64,000 bases of DNA from Mycolicibacillus parakoreensis (lineage in GTDB: Bacteria; Actinomycetota; Actinomycetes; Mycobacteriales; Mycobacteriaceae), in assembly GCF_022370835.2 (NCBI RefSeq), contig NZ_CP092365.1:2232001-2296000 (forward strand). The letters are read 5' to 3'. The position numbers were made by a program, and so were the translations under genes. The notes beneath the pieces are model-generated. The model was not told where the DNA came from and ran no database searches. It was given only the letters and a program-made list of their open reading frames with translations. Of the stretch, positions 41,391 to 51,075 are shown piece by piece (position 1 is the first letter of the stretch; each line of letters starts with the position of its first letter).

Positions 41391-42704
41391 CTATCCGCGT
41401 TCGCGTTCATCCTTGGCGCGCTGGGCGGCCTGCACGCGGCCTTCGTTCATCTCGGCCATCGCCTCGGGGATCTCGGTCGCGGTGTACTTCTTGCCGCCCT
41501 TACCGCCGGTGGGCAATCCCCCGAAGGAGTAATTCTCGTCGAACTTCGGCGCGGTCGAGGGCGTGCGGCGTGACTCCAGCTTCTCGATGATCGGCTCGAG
41601 GCGTTTCGTCTTCGCCGCGACGGCTTTCTCGTCGCGCTCGATGAACTCGGGAAGCACGTGTTTGCCCATCAGCTCGAGGGATTCCATGGTGGCCTCGTGG
41701 CTGCGGGGGTTGAGCAGCAGGATGATCTCGTCGACGCCGCTCTCCTCGTAGCCGCGCAGGAATTCGCGCACGGTCTGCGGGCTGCCGATCGCACCCCGGC
41801 CGGGCCCGTAGGCCAGCGTCGGGTCCTGCTCGACGTCGTGAAGGTAGCGTTCCCACACCCCGGTCCGGCCGGGGGTGTGCTGGCCTTTCATGTAGTAGTG
41901 CATGATGCCGAACGAGAAGAAGCCACCGCCCTTGCCGAGCCGCTGCACGGCCTGCTCGTCGGTGGGGGCGACCATCATCGACAGGTCCCCACCGATCGCG
42001 AGGATGTTGGGGTTGACCTGCGGGGTCACCGGGACCCCGTTCTCTTCGAGCTCTTTGTAGTAGCCGTTGACCCGCTCGGTCAACGGCCCGGGCCCGGTGT
42101 AGGCGAAACTCAGTGCGCCGATCGCCTTCTGCGCGGCCATCTGCACCGAGGCGGGCCGCGTGCAGGCCACCCACACCGGCGGGTGCGGTTTCTGCAGCGG
42201 TTTGGGGACGACGTTGCGCGCCGGCATCGTGACGTGCTCGCCGTCGAACCCGGTGAACGGCTCCTCGACCATGCAGCGGATGGACACCTCCAGGGCTTCC
42301 TCCCACTGGGCGCGCTTGTCGGCCGGGTCGATGCCGAAGCCGCCCAGTTCGCCCACCGACGACGACTCGCCGGTGCCGAACTCCACGCGTCCGTTGGAGA
42401 TGAGGTCGAGGGTGGAGATCCGCTCGGCGACGCGCGCCGGGTGGTTGACGACCGGCGGCAGGTGCATGATCCCGAAGCCGAGGCGGATGTCGCGGGTCCG
42501 CTGGCTGGCCGCCGCCAGGAAGATCTCCGGGGCCGTGGCGTGGCAGTACTCCTCGAGGAAGTGGTGCTCGGTGAGCCACACCGTCGAGAATCCCGCCTTG
42601 TCGGCGGCCTCCACCTCATCGAGGCCGTCTTGGAACAGCAGCCTCTCGTCGTCGTCGGACCAGGGTCGCGGCAGGGCGAATTCGTAGAACAGTGAGATCT
42701 TCAC
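41391..42704 (-). CDS. LLM-class flavin-dependent oxidoreductase (luciferase-like)
   Basis: A 437-residue bacterial-luciferase-family monooxygenase. MHLPPVVNHPARVAERISTLDLISNGRVEFGTGE is the signature flavin-binding region; WLTEHHF and PHPPVWVAC follow. It is longer than the 37598 protein and belongs to the FMN-dependent, limonene/alkanal-monooxygenase-like side of the family, so oxygenation (for example Baeyer-Villiger type or epoxidation) of a cyclic ketone or alkene is plausible. GTG 42704 follows GAGGAGG and is two bases after the KstD-like stop, so the two flavoproteins are co-translated and may act consecutively. C-terminal 50 residues are charged and helical. Confidence 0.85.
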   Translation of the reverse strand: MKISLFYEFALPRPWSDDDERLLFQDGLDEVEAADKAGFSTVWLTEHHFLEEYCHATAPEIFLAAASQRTRDIRLGFGIMHLPPVVNHPARVAERISTLDLISNGRVEFGTGESSSVGELGGFGIDPADKRAQWEEALEVSIRCMVEEPFTGFDGEHVTMPARNVVPKPLQKPHPPVWVACTRPASVQMAAQKAIGALSFAYTGPGPLTERVNGYYKELEENGVPVTPQVNPNILAIGGDLSMMVAPTDEQAVQRLGKGGGFFSFGIMHYYMKGQHTPGRTGVWERYLHDVEQDPTLAYGPGRGAIGSPQTVREFLRGYEESGVDEIILLLNPRSHEATMESLELMGKHVLPEFIERDEKAVAAKTKRLEPIIEKLESRRTPSTAPKFDENYSFGGLPTGGKGGKKYTATEIPEAMAEMNEGRVQAAQRAKDERERG

Positions 42705-42706
42705 GG

Positions 42707-44464
42707 TTACCTCCTCGGAGATTGGTCGGAGTTTGCGGATGAGTCGAGGCGTCGGGCGCCGTCGCCGGTCGGGGGCACGCCGCCGGCGATGTGCTCGGCG
42801 GCGAGATAGCCGAAGGTCATCGCCGGGCCGATCGTGGCCCCGGCTCCGGCGTAGCTGCGGCCCATGACCGCCGCCGAGGCGTTGCCCACCGCGTACAGCC
42901 CGCCGATCACGGTGTCGTCGGCGCGCAGAACCCGGGCGTGCTCGTCGGTGCGCAGGCCTCCGGAGGTGCCCAGATCGCCCAGGATGATCTGGAACGCGTA
43001 GTAGGGCGGTCTGGTCAGCGGATGCAGGTTGGGGTTGGGCAGCGTCGGATCGCCGTAATAGTTGTCGTAGACGCTGTCGCCACGGCAGAAGTCGTCGTCG
43101 TGGCCGGCGCGGGCCAACTGGTTGAATCGGTCGGCGGTGGCGCGCAACGCCTGCGGCGGCACACCGATCTCGCCGGCGAGTTCGGTGAGGGTGCCCGCGG
43201 ATCTGACCACGCCGGACTCCAGCCATTCCTTCGGCAGCCGGCTGCCGGTGGGCACCGGCGCTCCCGGCACCGTGGGGATCGGCAGGTGGCCCGCCACGAC
43301 GTAGCGGTTGATCGAGCGCTGGTCGGTGATCAGCCAGCAGGGGATGTGGGTGACCCCGCAGCGTTGTCCCTCGATCATCGCGTGAGCGAAATCCATGTAC
43401 GGAGCGGCCTCGTTGACGAACCGCTCGCCGTTACCGTTGACGATGAACTGCGAGGGCATCATCCGCTCGTTGAGCATGAACTGCAGCCGTCCGTCGGGCC
43501 AGCAGATCGCCGGGAACCACCACGCCTCGTCGAGCAGCTCGGTGGCGGCCCCGACCCGCTGCCCGGCCCGGATGCCGTCACCGGTGGCGGCCGGGTTGCC
43601 GAAACTCCAGTCACGGTCCAAAAACGGCTGGTGTTCCTTACGCCAGGCCAGGTCGTGGTCGAATCCTCCGGTGGCCAGGATGACGCCGTGCCGCGCCGCG
43701 ATGCGGTGCGGCCGACCGTCACGCAGCACGGTCGCGCCGATCACCGACCCGGAGTCATCGGTGGTCAGCTCCGTCATCGGGGTGTTGAGCCACAGCGGAA
43801 TGTCGCGTTGCATCATCGCCAGGCGTAACCGCGCGGCCAGGGACTGCCCGATGGCCGCCATCCGCACGCCGAACACCCGCGCGCGAAACATCCGCCACAG
43901 CAGTTTGAGCAGAACCAGCTTGCCGCGCCAAGACTGGCGGACTTGGTAGAACAGCCGAAGGTCCTTGGGCCCCAGCCAGACGCCTTTCGGCGCCATCGCC
44001 AGCGGCGCCAGCAGATGGTGTTCCTCCTCGCCGAGGCGGCGCAGATCGATCGCGGGGACGTTGATGGTGCTGCCCAACGCCGACCCGCCGGGCAACTCCG
44101 GGTAGTAGTCGGCGTAGCCGGGCTTCCAGACGAACTCACACCACGGGCTGGTCCGCTCCAGGAATTCCAGCATCCGGGGGGCGGCGTCGACGTAGCGGCG
44201 CAGCCGCTGTTCGCTGACGAGCCCGTCGGTGATCTGCCGCAGGTAGGTCACGACCTCCTCGGGATCGGGGGTGTGGCCTTCCCGGCGCTGCGCCGGCGCC
44301 CCGGGCACCCACAGGCCGCCGCCGGAGAGCGCGGTGGAGCCGCCGAAGAACTCCGCCTTCTCCACCACGAGGGTCTCCAGCCCACGGGCGGCCGCGGCCA
44401 ATGCGGCGGTCATGCCGCCACCGCCGGACCCGATGATCAACACGTCGACACTGGTCTCGCTCAC
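42707..44464 (-). CDS. KstD-like FAD-dependent dehydrogenase
   Basis: A 585-residue flavoprotein of the 3-ketosteroid Delta1-dehydrogenase/fumarate-reductase family. FAD motif GSGGGG (12-17), [17 protein letters not shown], and active-site-like YYPELPGG and PPYYAF (Tyr488/Tyr489, near the catalytic Tyr487 position of KstD), with LGTSGG after it. Such enzymes remove hydrogens next to a ring ketone, making an enone and, with a second double bond, a phenolic ring. It sits between the extradiol dioxygenase (GTGA overlap) and the LLM gene, so aromatisation of a cyclohexanone-type ring ahead of ring cleavage is an attractive but unproven role. Confidence 0.84.
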   Translation of the reverse strand: MSETSVDVLIIGSGGGGMTAALAAAARGLETLVVEKAEFFGGSTALSGGGLWVPGAPAQRREGHTPDPEEVVTYLRQITDGLVSEQRLRRYVDAAPRMLEFLERTSPWCEFVWKPGYADYYPELPGGSALGSTINVPAIDLRRLGEEEHHLLAPLAMAPKGVWLGPKDLRLFYQVRQSWRGKLVLLKLLWRMFRARVFGVRMAAIGQSLAARLRLAMMQRDIPLWLNTPMTELTTDDSGSVIGATVLRDGRPHRIAARHGVILATGGFDHDLAWRKEHQPFLDRDWSFGNPAATGDGIRAGQRVGAATELLDEAWWFPAICWPDGRLQFMLNERMMPSQFIVNGNGERFVNEAAPYMDFAHAMIEGQRCGVTHIPCWLITDQRSINRYVVAGHLPIPTVPGAPVPTGSRLPKEWLESGVVRSAGTLTELAGEIGVPPQALRATADRFNQLARAGHDDDFCRGDSVYDNYYGDPTLPNPNLHPLTRPPYYAFQIILGDLGTSGGLRTDEHARVLRADDTVIGGLYAVGNASAAVMGRSYAGAGATIGPAMTFGYLAAEHIAGGVPPTGDGARRLDSSANSDQSPRR

Positions 44465-45399
44465 GCCGGCACCCCCGACCGAATCGCGAAGCCGGCCAGC
44501 AGCTCCGGGGCGGGTCGGTAGTAGCGCACCGTGGTCCGGTACGGGCCTTGAGCCGCCAGGGCGGCGAACGCCGCGATCCAGGAGCGGATCTCGTGTGCGG
44601 AGTTGCCCGCGGTCTCGGCGAGGAACGTATTGGTCCAGTCGTCGACGGCCGCCAGAGTGCCGGTGTCGACGATCTCGAGGAACCGCCGGTCGAATTCGGG
44701 ATTGAGCGGTATGAGACCGGAGTCGCCGTTTGCGAACTCGCGGGCCGCCCGGATCACCGTCCTCTGGCGGTCCTGACGCTGCTGGGTGGTCATCGGCCGG
44801 CCGTGCACGATCCGGTCCAGCGCGTCCGGCGGTGCCGTCGACAGGGTCGGCACCGGCGGATCGTGGGACAGCCCCCCCGAACCCAGCACCAGCACCCGCT
44901 TGTCCAGGCCGGCCAGGTAGGCCCCGATCGCCGCGCCGAGGTCGCGAACCCGGCGGATCGGGCCCAGCGGGGTCGCCACGGAGTTGATGAACACCGGGAT
45001 CACCGGGCACGCTGCCACGTCGGCGAAGAGCTGTTCGAGCGGCTGGACGGTGCCGTGGTCGACCTCCATGCACGCCGAGACCGCGACGTCGACGCCGTGG
45101 TCCAACACCGCCGACGCGCAGTCGGCGGCCAGTTGTTCGGGAACGTTCAACGGCCCGGCGTAGGTGCCGTAGTCGCCGACCCCGGTGGCGGCGGTTCCGA
45201 TACAAAACGGCGGCATCAGCCGGTAGAAGAACCCGTTGTAGTGGTCGGGCGCGAACACCACGGTCAGGTCGGGTTGAAAGTCCCGCACGAACGCGCGGGC
45301 GTCGGCGATGGCGGTTTTCACGTCGGCCATCAGCTCACCCGGCGGTCCCGGCAGATTCAGCAGCGGACTGTGCGACATGCAGCACACGGCCAGCGTCAT
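44461..45399 (-). CDS. mhpB: Class III extradiol ring-cleavage dioxygenase (MhpB-type)
   Basis: A 312-residue LigB-superfamily non-heme Fe(II) dioxygenase. It aligns in order with 2,3-dihydroxyphenylpropionate 1,2-dioxygenase: [56 protein letters not shown] and FRLLHEI-like C-terminus. The catalytic histidines of E. coli MhpB, His115 and His179, fall at the same residue numbers here (EVDHG and GLSHD). It would open a 3-alkyl-catechol between C1 and C2. ATG 45399 lies 65 bases inside the 3' end of the upstream hydroxylase gene, an unusually long coding overlap. Substrate side chain may differ from propionate. Confidence 0.92.
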   Translation of the reverse strand: MTLAVCCMSHSPLLNLPGPPGELMADVKTAIADARAFVRDFQPDLTVVFAPDHYNGFFYRLMPPFCIGTAATGVGDYGTYAGPLNVPEQLAADCASAVLDHGVDVAVSACMEVDHGTVQPLEQLFADVAACPVIPVFINSVATPLGPIRRVRDLGAAIGAYLAGLDKRVLVLGSGGLSHDPPVPTLSTAPPDALDRIVHGRPMTTQQRQDRQRTVIRAAREFANGDSGLIPLNPEFDRRFLEIVDTGTLAAVDDWTNTFLAETAGNSAHEIRSWIAAFAALAAQGPYRTTVRYYRPAPELLAGFAIRSGVPA

Positions 45400-47050
45400 C
45401 GGGCAGATCACCTCCCGGCGCGACGAGGGCCAGCACGGCGAAGAGCCGCTCGGTGGACTCCGCGGCGCGTTGGGCGATGCAGGCCGCGGCGATGCAGCGA
45501 TCGGGGCGCACGAACAGCACCGACTCGGTGTGGCGATCGAACCAGGCCTTCAGCTCACCGGTGCGATCCCCCACCACCGTGACGTCGGGGTCCTCGGGGG
45601 CGTCGGGGTCCCTCCAGTGCAGCTGGGTCTGCGGCCGGGCCGCGATGAAACGCGCACCCACCGCCTTCCATCGGGCGAACGCCTCGGCACCGAGCAGTGC
45701 CCGCGGATCGTTGTTCCAGCACAGCACCGCGAACCCGGGTCCCAGCACCTCATCGAGCAGCACATCGGCGTGCGCCCGGGTGGCCACCCGGGGCTGGATG
45801 AACAAGGTTCCCACCGGCGAGTCGGGCCGGGGTGATCGGTGGTGCACGACGGCGCCGTGGTCGTAACGCGGCATGGGTTTGAACCGCATCTGCAACACGT
45901 AGCGCTTCAACGTCGGCACCACCGAGGCTGCCCGGATCACGGCGTCACGCAGCGTCGCCACCGTGGAGTTCGTCGGCGAGATGACCCGGCCGACCATCGT
46001 GGACAGGTCGATCATCGCCCGGGCGTGCTTGCGCCGCTCCACGTCGTAGCTGTCCAGCAGGGTCTCCCGGGCCTGACCGCGCACCACCGCGGCCAGCTTC
46101 CACCCCAGGTTCAGCGCGTCCCGGATCCCGCTGTTGTAGCCCTGCCCCTGCCACACCGGCATGAGGTGCGCGGCATCGCCGGCGAGCAGCAGCCGACCGG
46201 CCCGGAATGCCCCGGCGATCCGGGAGTGGTGGGTGTAGACGCGGTGGCGGATGATGTCGACGTCGTGCGGGCGCGGGACGAACGGCGCCAGCATGGCCGC
46301 GACGAAACCGCGATCGTCGACCTGTTCATCGGTTTCGTCGGGATGGATCATGAACTCGAATCGCCGGATGCCGTGCGCGATCGAGATCGAGGCGTACGGG
46401 CGCGCCGGGTCGGCCCCGACCTCGCTGTTGGGATGTCCCAGGGGATCGTTGGCGATGTCGACGACCAGCCACCGGGTCGACGAGGTGGTGCCGTCGAAGG
46501 AGACGCCCATCAGCCGCCGGGTGGCACTGCGCCCGCCGTCACAGCCGACGAGGTAGCCGGCGTCCACCGAGCGATCGGGCAGGTGCACGGTGACCCCGTC
46601 GGCGGTCTCGGTGCACCCGGTCATGGGCTGTCCCCACGCCACCTGCACATGGTCGAAGCGGTCCAGACCCCGCAGCAACTCCGCGTCGACCAGCGGCTGG
46701 ACGAACCCGTTGCGCTTGGGCCAGCCGAAACACGCGTCGGCAGGCGCCATTTCGGCCAGCAACCGGCGCCGGCGGTCGAAGAACCGCAGGATCTGATTGG
46801 GCACCGTGTGGGGCAGGATCGCGTCCACCAGGCCGATCGCCTGGAAGGCGCGCAGCGATTCGTCGTCGAGGCCCACACCCCGGGGATAGTCGATGAGGGT
46901 GTCGCGTTCCTCGACCACCAGGGTGCGGACTCCGTGCCCGCCCAGGATGTTGGCCAGGGTCAGCCCGACCGGACCGGCGCCCACCACGACGACGTCGACC
47001 CGGTCGCGAGGGTCGTCGGCGCCGGCGGCCTCGGCTGTCTGCGGCGTCAC
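45335..47050 (-). CDS. mhpA: FAD-dependent phenolic monooxygenase (MhpA-type hydroxylase)
   Basis: A 571-residue FAD_3-family aromatic hydroxylase. [13 protein letters not shown] (GxGxxG 24-29), [14 protein letters not shown] (DG motif at 171-172) and [19 protein letters not shown] (GD motif at 291-292) are the three FAD/NADPH motifs, and the C-terminal thioredoxin-like domain typical of MhpA-like enzymes follows. It would ortho-hydroxylate a 3-substituted phenol to a catechol for the adjacent dioxygenase. GTG 47050 begins one base after the hydrolase stop. It is longer than many relatives and its 3' end overlaps mhpB by 65 bases. Confidence 0.88.
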   Translation of the reverse strand: MTPQTAEAAGADDPRDRVDVVVVGAGPVGLTLANILGGHGVRTLVVEERDTLIDYPRGVGLDDESLRAFQAIGLVDAILPHTVPNQILRFFDRRRRLLAEMAPADACFGWPKRNGFVQPLVDAELLRGLDRFDHVQVAWGQPMTGCTETADGVTVHLPDRSVDAGYLVGCDGGRSATRRLMGVSFDGTTSSTRWLVVDIANDPLGHPNSEVGADPARPYASISIAHGIRRFEFMIHPDETDEQVDDRGFVAAMLAPFVPRPHDVDIIRHRVYTHHSRIAGAFRAGRLLLAGDAAHLMPVWQGQGYNSGIRDALNLGWKLAAVVRGQARETLLDSYDVERRKHARAMIDLSTMVGRVISPTNSTVATLRDAVIRAASVVPTLKRYVLQMRFKPMPRYDHGAVVHHRSPRPDSPVGTLFIQPRVATRAHADVLLDEVLGPGFAVLCWNNDPRALLGAEAFARWKAVGARFIAARPQTQLHWRDPDAPEDPDVTVVGDRTGELKAWFDRHTESVLFVRPDRCIAAACIAQRAAESTERLFAVLALVAPGGDLPDDAGRVLHVAQSAAESAGTAG

Positions 47051-47051
47051 G

Positions 47052-47915
47052 CTAGTGTCCCCGAAGGAATTCCAGGTGCAGGCGGTTGAACGTCTCCGGG
47101 TCCTCATACTGCGGCCAGTGGCCGCAGCCGGGCATCACCTCGAACGCGGACCCGGGGATCATCGAGGCGATGCGTTTGCCCTCCTCGACGTCGGCGGTCG
47201 GGTCGTCGCTGGTCCAGACCACCAGTGTCGGTGCGCCGATCGCCCCGTACTGCGCGGGGCCGAGCAGGTTGCGGGCGCGGATCTGCGGATCCTGCAGCGC
47301 CATGATGTCGCTCATCGCGTCGACGAAACCGGGCTGGCGGTAGATCCGCTGCCGACTGGCCACCAGGTCGTCGTAGTCCTTGGACTTGTCGGCCATCAGC
47401 CACTTGATCCGGGCCGCGACGGTCTCCCACGTCGGGTTCTGCACCGCGGCCATCGACAGGGTGATGATGCGTTTCATCACCTCCGGGTCGGCTTGGGAGC
47501 CCCCGGCGGTGTTGAGCACCAGCCGGTTGACCCGCTCGGGGTGGTCGATCGCCGCGCGCGCCGCCACCCAGCCGCCGAGTGATTCGCCGCTGAGGTGCGC
47601 CTTGTCGGCGCCGATCGCGTCGAGCACCGCCATCAGGTGGGTGACGTAGTGGGTGATCTCCAGCGGATGACCGGGTTTGTCGGTGTAGCCGTGGCCGAGC
47701 ATGTCGATCGCCCACGTGGAGAAATGCCGGGCGTGCGCGGCCAGGTTGCGGACGTAGGCCTCGGCATGGCCGCCGGAGCCGTGCAGCAGGACCAGTGCGG
47801 GCTGGTCACGGTCCCCGGCGTGCAGGTAACGGGTGCGGGTACCCGCCGCATCGAGGTAGCCCTGCGTAAACGCGACTCCCTGCAGGTCACTCCAGATGCT
47901 CTCGAACTCCGGCAT
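47052..47915 (-). CDS. mhpC: Meta-cleavage product hydrolase (MhpC-type alpha/beta hydrolase)
   Basis: A 287-residue alpha/beta hydrolase. [14 protein letters not shown] oxyanion loop, nucleophile Ser112 in [17 protein letters not shown] carrying the acid and His266 in CGHWPQ; the pattern and helical lid fit C-C bond hydrolases that split extradiol ring-fission products to an acid and a 2-oxo-dienoate. First gene of the operon (hydrolase, hydroxylase, dioxygenase, KstD-like, LLM, hydrolase) and divergent from the IclR regulator across a perfect palindrome. Subsequent hydratase/aldolase/acylating dehydrogenase genes (MhpD/E/F) are not in this window. Confidence 0.87.
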   Translation of the reverse strand: MPEFESIWSDLQGVAFTQGYLDAAGTRTRYLHAGDRDQPALVLLHGSGGHAEAYVRNLAAHARHFSTWAIDMLGHGYTDKPGHPLEITHYVTHLMAVLDAIGADKAHLSGESLGGWVAARAAIDHPERVNRLVLNTAGGSQADPEVMKRIITLSMAAVQNPTWETVAARIKWLMADKSKDYDDLVASRQRIYRQPGFVDAMSDIMALQDPQIRARNLLGPAQYGAIGAPTLVVWTSDDPTADVEEGKRIASMIPGSAFEVMPGCGHWPQYEDPETFNRLHLEFLRGH

Positions 47916-47972
47916 CGACCACTCCGTCCCCGCATCCGTGCGGAAATCCGATTCTCGCTACCTGCCATATGA

Positions 47973-47993
47973 ATTGTGCGCTTATCGCACAAT
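47973..47993. promoter_or_regulatory. Perfect 8-base palindrome, candidate IclR operator
   Basis: Arms ATTGTGCG (47973-47980) and CGCACAAT (47986-47993) around CTTAT, between the MhpC-type start (47915) and the IclR start (48055). Contains TTGTG-N9-CACAA, found again at 57819-57837. Confidence 0.75.
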
Positions 47994-48054
47994 GATGTAC
48001 GTTATATTCAAGAGCATTACTCTCCGGCGGGTGAATGTCAAGGAGGCCCTACCC

Positions 48055-48750
48055 ATGCCGACCGCGGCCGATGACACCGGCGGCCCACCGGGCTCGCAGA
48101 CCCTGGCGCGGGGGCTCACCGCACTGCAGGCGGTGGCCGCCTCGTCCGAGGGGCTGACCGCGCAGCAGGTCGCCGACCGGCTCGGTGTGCACCGGACCAT
48201 CACCTACCGGCTGCTCAATACGCTGGGACAGTTCCGGCTGGTGGCCAAGGGCGGCGACGGCCGGTACCGCCCCGCCGCCGCGCTGGCGGTCCTGGGCGCC
48301 TCGTTCGACAACAACCTGCGCCAGCTGTGCCTGCCGACGCTGCGCGCCCTCGCCGAGGAGCTCGGCACCACGGCGTCGCTGCTGGTGGCCGAGGGCGATC
48401 AGCAGGTCGCCGTCGCCGTCATCGTGCCCACCCAGGTCGGCTACCAGCTCGCGTTCCACGAGGGCAGCCGCCATCCGCTCAGCCGCGGCGCCGCCGGGAT
48501 CGCACTGTCGGCGGCGATGGCCCGGTGCGCCTCGGAACGCGACATCGTCGAACAGACCCGAAAGCGGGGCTGGGTGATCACCCACGGCGAGATCGAACCG
48601 GGAACCTTCGGGCTGGCCGTTCCGGTCCGCCGCCGCCCGCCCTCACCGCCGACCTGCATCAACCTGATCTCGCACCGCGAGGAGGTCGTTCTGCGCGGGC
48701 GGGATGCGGTGTTGGAGGCCGCCGAACGCCTGTCGGAGGTGCTCCGGTGA
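48055..48750 (+). CDS. IclR-family transcriptional regulator
   Basis: A 231-residue IclR protein. N-terminal winged helix at about 12-75 (GLTALQAVAASSEGLTAQQVADRLGVHRTITYRLLNTL), then the IclR effector domain with a small-molecule pocket and HPLSRGAAGIAL. IclR proteins often activate aromatic and meta-cleavage operons in response to a phenolic substrate. ATG 48055 follows AAGGAGG at 48039; a longer frame upstream (through 47896) would cover the operator. It is divergent from the mhpC/A/B operon and its stop abuts the second KstD-like gene, so it likely controls both directions. The shortened C-terminus (usual ~250-270) may lack the last helix. Confidence 0.87.
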   Translation: MPTAADDTGGPPGSQTLARGLTALQAVAASSEGLTAQQVADRLGVHRTITYRLLNTLGQFRLVAKGGDGRYRPAAALAVLGASFDNNLRQLCLPTLRALAEELGTTASLLVAEGDQQVAVAVIVPTQVGYQLAFHEGSRHPLSRGAAGIALSAAMARCASERDIVEQTRKRGWVITHGEIEPGTFGLAVPVRRRPPSPPTCINLISHREEVVLRGRDAVLEAAERLSEVLR

Positions 48751-48791
48751 CACCGCCGGCGCCCGAGAGGAGCCCCGAGAGGAGCACAGCC

Positions 48792-50426
48792 ATGCCGTCC
48801 AATGCAGAGACCCCGTGGGATGACGTCGTCGACGTGGTGGTGCTGGGCAGCGGCGCCGCCGGGCTGACCGGCGCGCTCACCGCCGCGGTGACCGGCGCGT
48901 CGGTCGCCGTCTTCGAGAAGGCCGCGACGGTGGGCGGGACCACCGCGGTGTCCGGGGGCATCGCGTGGATTCCCGCGCACAGCCGGGCGCCGGGGTTGAC
49001 CGTCGACGCGGCGCTGGACTATCTGCGCGCACAGTCGTTCGGCGCGATGGACGACGCGTTGGTCACCACGTTCATCCGCACCGGCCCGGAGATGATCGAG
49101 TTCGTCGAGGCGCACAGCGGCGTCCGGTTCGAGGTCGCCCCCGGATTCCCGGACTACCGCCCGGAGCTGCCCGGCGGTCGCCCGTCGGGGGGACGCTCCC
49201 TGAGCCCGCTGCCCTACGACCTGACCGAACTGGGCACCTGGCGCGACCGGATCACCGCATTTCCCGCCGACTTCAGCAACGTCGGATTCGACGCCGAGAC
49301 CCGAGCCCGGCTGCACGCCGACGTCGACACCGGCGCCGGCGAGGTCGCTGTGGCCGGCACCGCGTTGATCGCCGGACTGCTCAAGGGGGTGCTCGACCTC
49401 GGGGTCACGCCGCAAACCGGATGCCGGGGCATCGAGCTGATCACCGACGCCACCGACGCCACCGACGCCATCGTCGGTGTCCGCATCGCCACCGGCGACG
49501 CCTCGTGGCGGGTGCGGGCCCGCCGCGGTGTCATCCTGGCCGCCGGCGGCTTCGAATGGGACCCCACCCTCGTCGAGGCGTTCCTGCGCGGACCGATGCG
49601 CGGGGCGGTCTCGCCGCCGAACAACACCGGCGATGCGCTGCGGATGGCGATGGCCCACGGCGCCGACCTGGCCAACATGGGTGAGGCCTGGTGGGTGCCG
49701 ATCGTGCGCATCCCCGGCGACACCATCGAGGGCAGGCAGCGCAGCCGCAGCGTGCGCTTGGAACGCACCCGCCCGCGCAGCATCATCGTCAACCGCGCCG
49801 GTCGGCGCTTCGTCAACGAGGCTTGCGACTACAACTCGCTGGCCGGGGCGTTCCATCACCTCGACCCGCGGGGCGGCTATCTCAATGATCCGGCGTGGAT
49901 CATCGTCGACTCGGCGCATCTGCGGCGCTACGGATTCCTCGGCGTGGCCCCCGGCGACGCCGCGCCGGACTGGTTCTGCGGGTCGGCGGATCTGGCCGAA
50001 CTGGCGGACAAGACCGGGATCGACCCCGGCGGGCTGGCCGACACCGTGGCCCGCTGGAACGACGCGGTCGCCAGCGGCGCGGATCCGGACTTCGGCCGCG
50101 GCACCAGCGCCTACGACGGCTACTGGGGCGACGATCAGGCGACCACGCAGGCCGGGCGCACCTTGGGGCCGATCGACACCGCGCCCTACTACGCCGTGCC
50201 GCTGTCGGTGGGGGCGATGGGCACCAAGGGCGGTCCGCGCACCGACCGCGACGGGCGGGTGTTGCACGTCGACGGCCACCCGATTCCCGGCCTGTTCGCG
50301 GCCGGTAACGCGATGGCGGGGGTGACGGGCCGCGCCTACGGAGGCGCCGGCGGGACGATCGGCCCGGCGATGGTCTTCGGATACCGCGCCGGGACGGCGG
50401 CCGCCGGGGGGCGAACCACGCGGTGA
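48792..50426 (+). CDS. KstD-like FAD-dependent dehydrogenase
   Basis: A 544-residue flavoprotein of the KstD/fumarate reductase family: GSGAAG at 19-24, TVGGTTAVSGGIAWIP, DYRPELPGG, APYYAV (Tyr466/467 region) and MGTKGG. The family pattern is clear, but the segment equivalent to YYPELPGG in the 42707 product reads DYRPELPGG, so the first catalytic tyrosine position is altered and the dehydrogenation specificity may differ. ATG 48792 follows GAGAGGAG; an upstream GTG at 48747 overlapping the IclR stop is a less likely start. Co-transcribed with the IclR gene, across the palindrome from mhpC/A/B. Confidence 0.83.
   Translation: MPSNAETPWDDVVDVVVLGSGAAGLTGALTAAVTGASVAVFEKAATVGGTTAVSGGIAWIPAHSRAPGLTVDAALDYLRAQSFGAMDDALVTTFIRTGPEMIEFVEAHSGVRFEVAPGFPDYRPELPGGRPSGGRSLSPLPYDLTELGTWRDRITAFPADFSNVGFDAETRARLHADVDTGAGEVAVAGTALIAGLLKGVLDLGVTPQTGCRGIELITDATDATDAIVGVRIATGDASWRVRARRGVILAAGGFEWDPTLVEAFLRGPMRGAVSPPNNTGDALRMAMAHGADLANMGEAWWVPIVRIPGDTIEGRQRSRSVRLERTRPRSIIVNRAGRRFVNEACDYNSLAGAFHHLDPRGGYLNDPAWIIVDSAHLRRYGFLGVAPGDAAPDWFCGSADLAELADKTGIDPGGLADTVARWNDAVASGADPDFGRGTSAYDGYWGDDQATTQAGRTLGPIDTAPYYAVPLSVGAMGTKGGPRTDRDGRVLHVDGHPIPGLFAAGNAMAGVTGRAYGGAGGTIGPAMVFGYRAGTAAAGGRTTR
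49443..49469. repeat. Three-copy 9-base tandem repeat inside the KstD-like gene
   Basis: ACCGACGCC occurs three times in succession, encoding TDATDATDA in the FAD-dehydrogenase loop between the substrate domain strands. In frame, so it lengthens a surface loop without disrupting the gene. Probably recent slippage. Confidence 0.8.
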
Positions 50427-50547
50427 ACCGCACCCCGTTTCCCCGGACAACACCGGAATGGTAATGCTACTCTTCGCCGTGAAGAATTTCGGTCTTGGGC
50501 GGTTTGACCGCCTTGGGGTGAGCACCGCCGTGGAGGAGCCTGTGTCA

Positions 50548-50979
50548 GTGCCGGTGCCACGGGTCGTCGCGTCGACCCTGCTCGCCGCCGTGCTGACGGC
50601 GGGCGCCGGGGTGAGCCCGCCGGCCGCCGGCGCCGAGCCCGCCGGCGGCCACCAGGTGCGCTACTCGGTCAGTGCGACGCAGACCGCCGAGGCGCGAATC
50701 TACTACCGCGAGGTTCAGCCACCGGATTTCGGCGCCTACAGCCACAACCCCTACGAGTACAGTCCCCGCGCCGACGCCACGGTCGGCCCCGATCAGCCCT
50801 GGATATTCGAGACGGCACTCGCCGACCCGCAGGATTGGGCGATGGTGGTGGTGTCGCTGCCCCCCCACCATGAGGAACTGGAGACCCCCGGCTACGTCTG
50901 TGAGCTGCGAGTCGATGACGTGGTCGTGTCCACCGACGCCGGCACCCGAGGCGCGCTGTGCTCGCTGCGCACCTGGTGA
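50548..50979 (+). CDS. Exported protein, MmpS-like C-terminal region
   Basis: A ~143-residue secreted protein. GTG 50548 is chosen (GGAGGAG 9 bases before); it opens with a hydrophobic signal sequence ending near PAAGAEP. The mature part, HQVRYSVSATQTAEARIYYREVQPPDFG, resembles the periplasmic beta-sandwich of MmpS proteins and related mycobacterial exported proteins, with two cysteines near the C-terminus (YVCELRVD, GALCSL). Upstream GTGs at 50518 and 50542 are alternatives. It precedes two Mce-associated protein genes on the same strand, suggesting an envelope-transport role; function otherwise unknown. Confidence 0.65.
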   Translation: MPVPRVVASTLLAAVLTAGAGVSPPAAGAEPAGGHQVRYSVSATQTAEARIYYREVQPPDFGAYSHNPYEYSPRADATVGPDQPWIFETALADPQDWAMVVVSLPPHHEELETPGYVCELRVDDVVVSTDAGTRGALCSLRTW

Positions 50980-51075
50980 GTTCGCTGCGATGTACCGTCT
51001 TGGGGGCCGCGCTGTGGCGACCCCGCAGCGTGACCGGCACCGCTCAACCCGGGCCGCCAACGAACAGGAGGCCGT

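Noticed and set aside
42707..45205. A longer start (832 codons) for the KstD-like gene
   Set aside because: The additional N-terminal part overlaps the MhpB-like gene in another frame and has low-complexity Arg/Gly content; GTG 44464 with the GTGA overlap gives a normal flavoprotein start.
45399..45411. GTG at 45411 as the MhpB-like start
   Set aside because: ATG 45399 aligns the catalytic histidines with MhpB residue numbers 115 and 179; the four-residue extension has no support.
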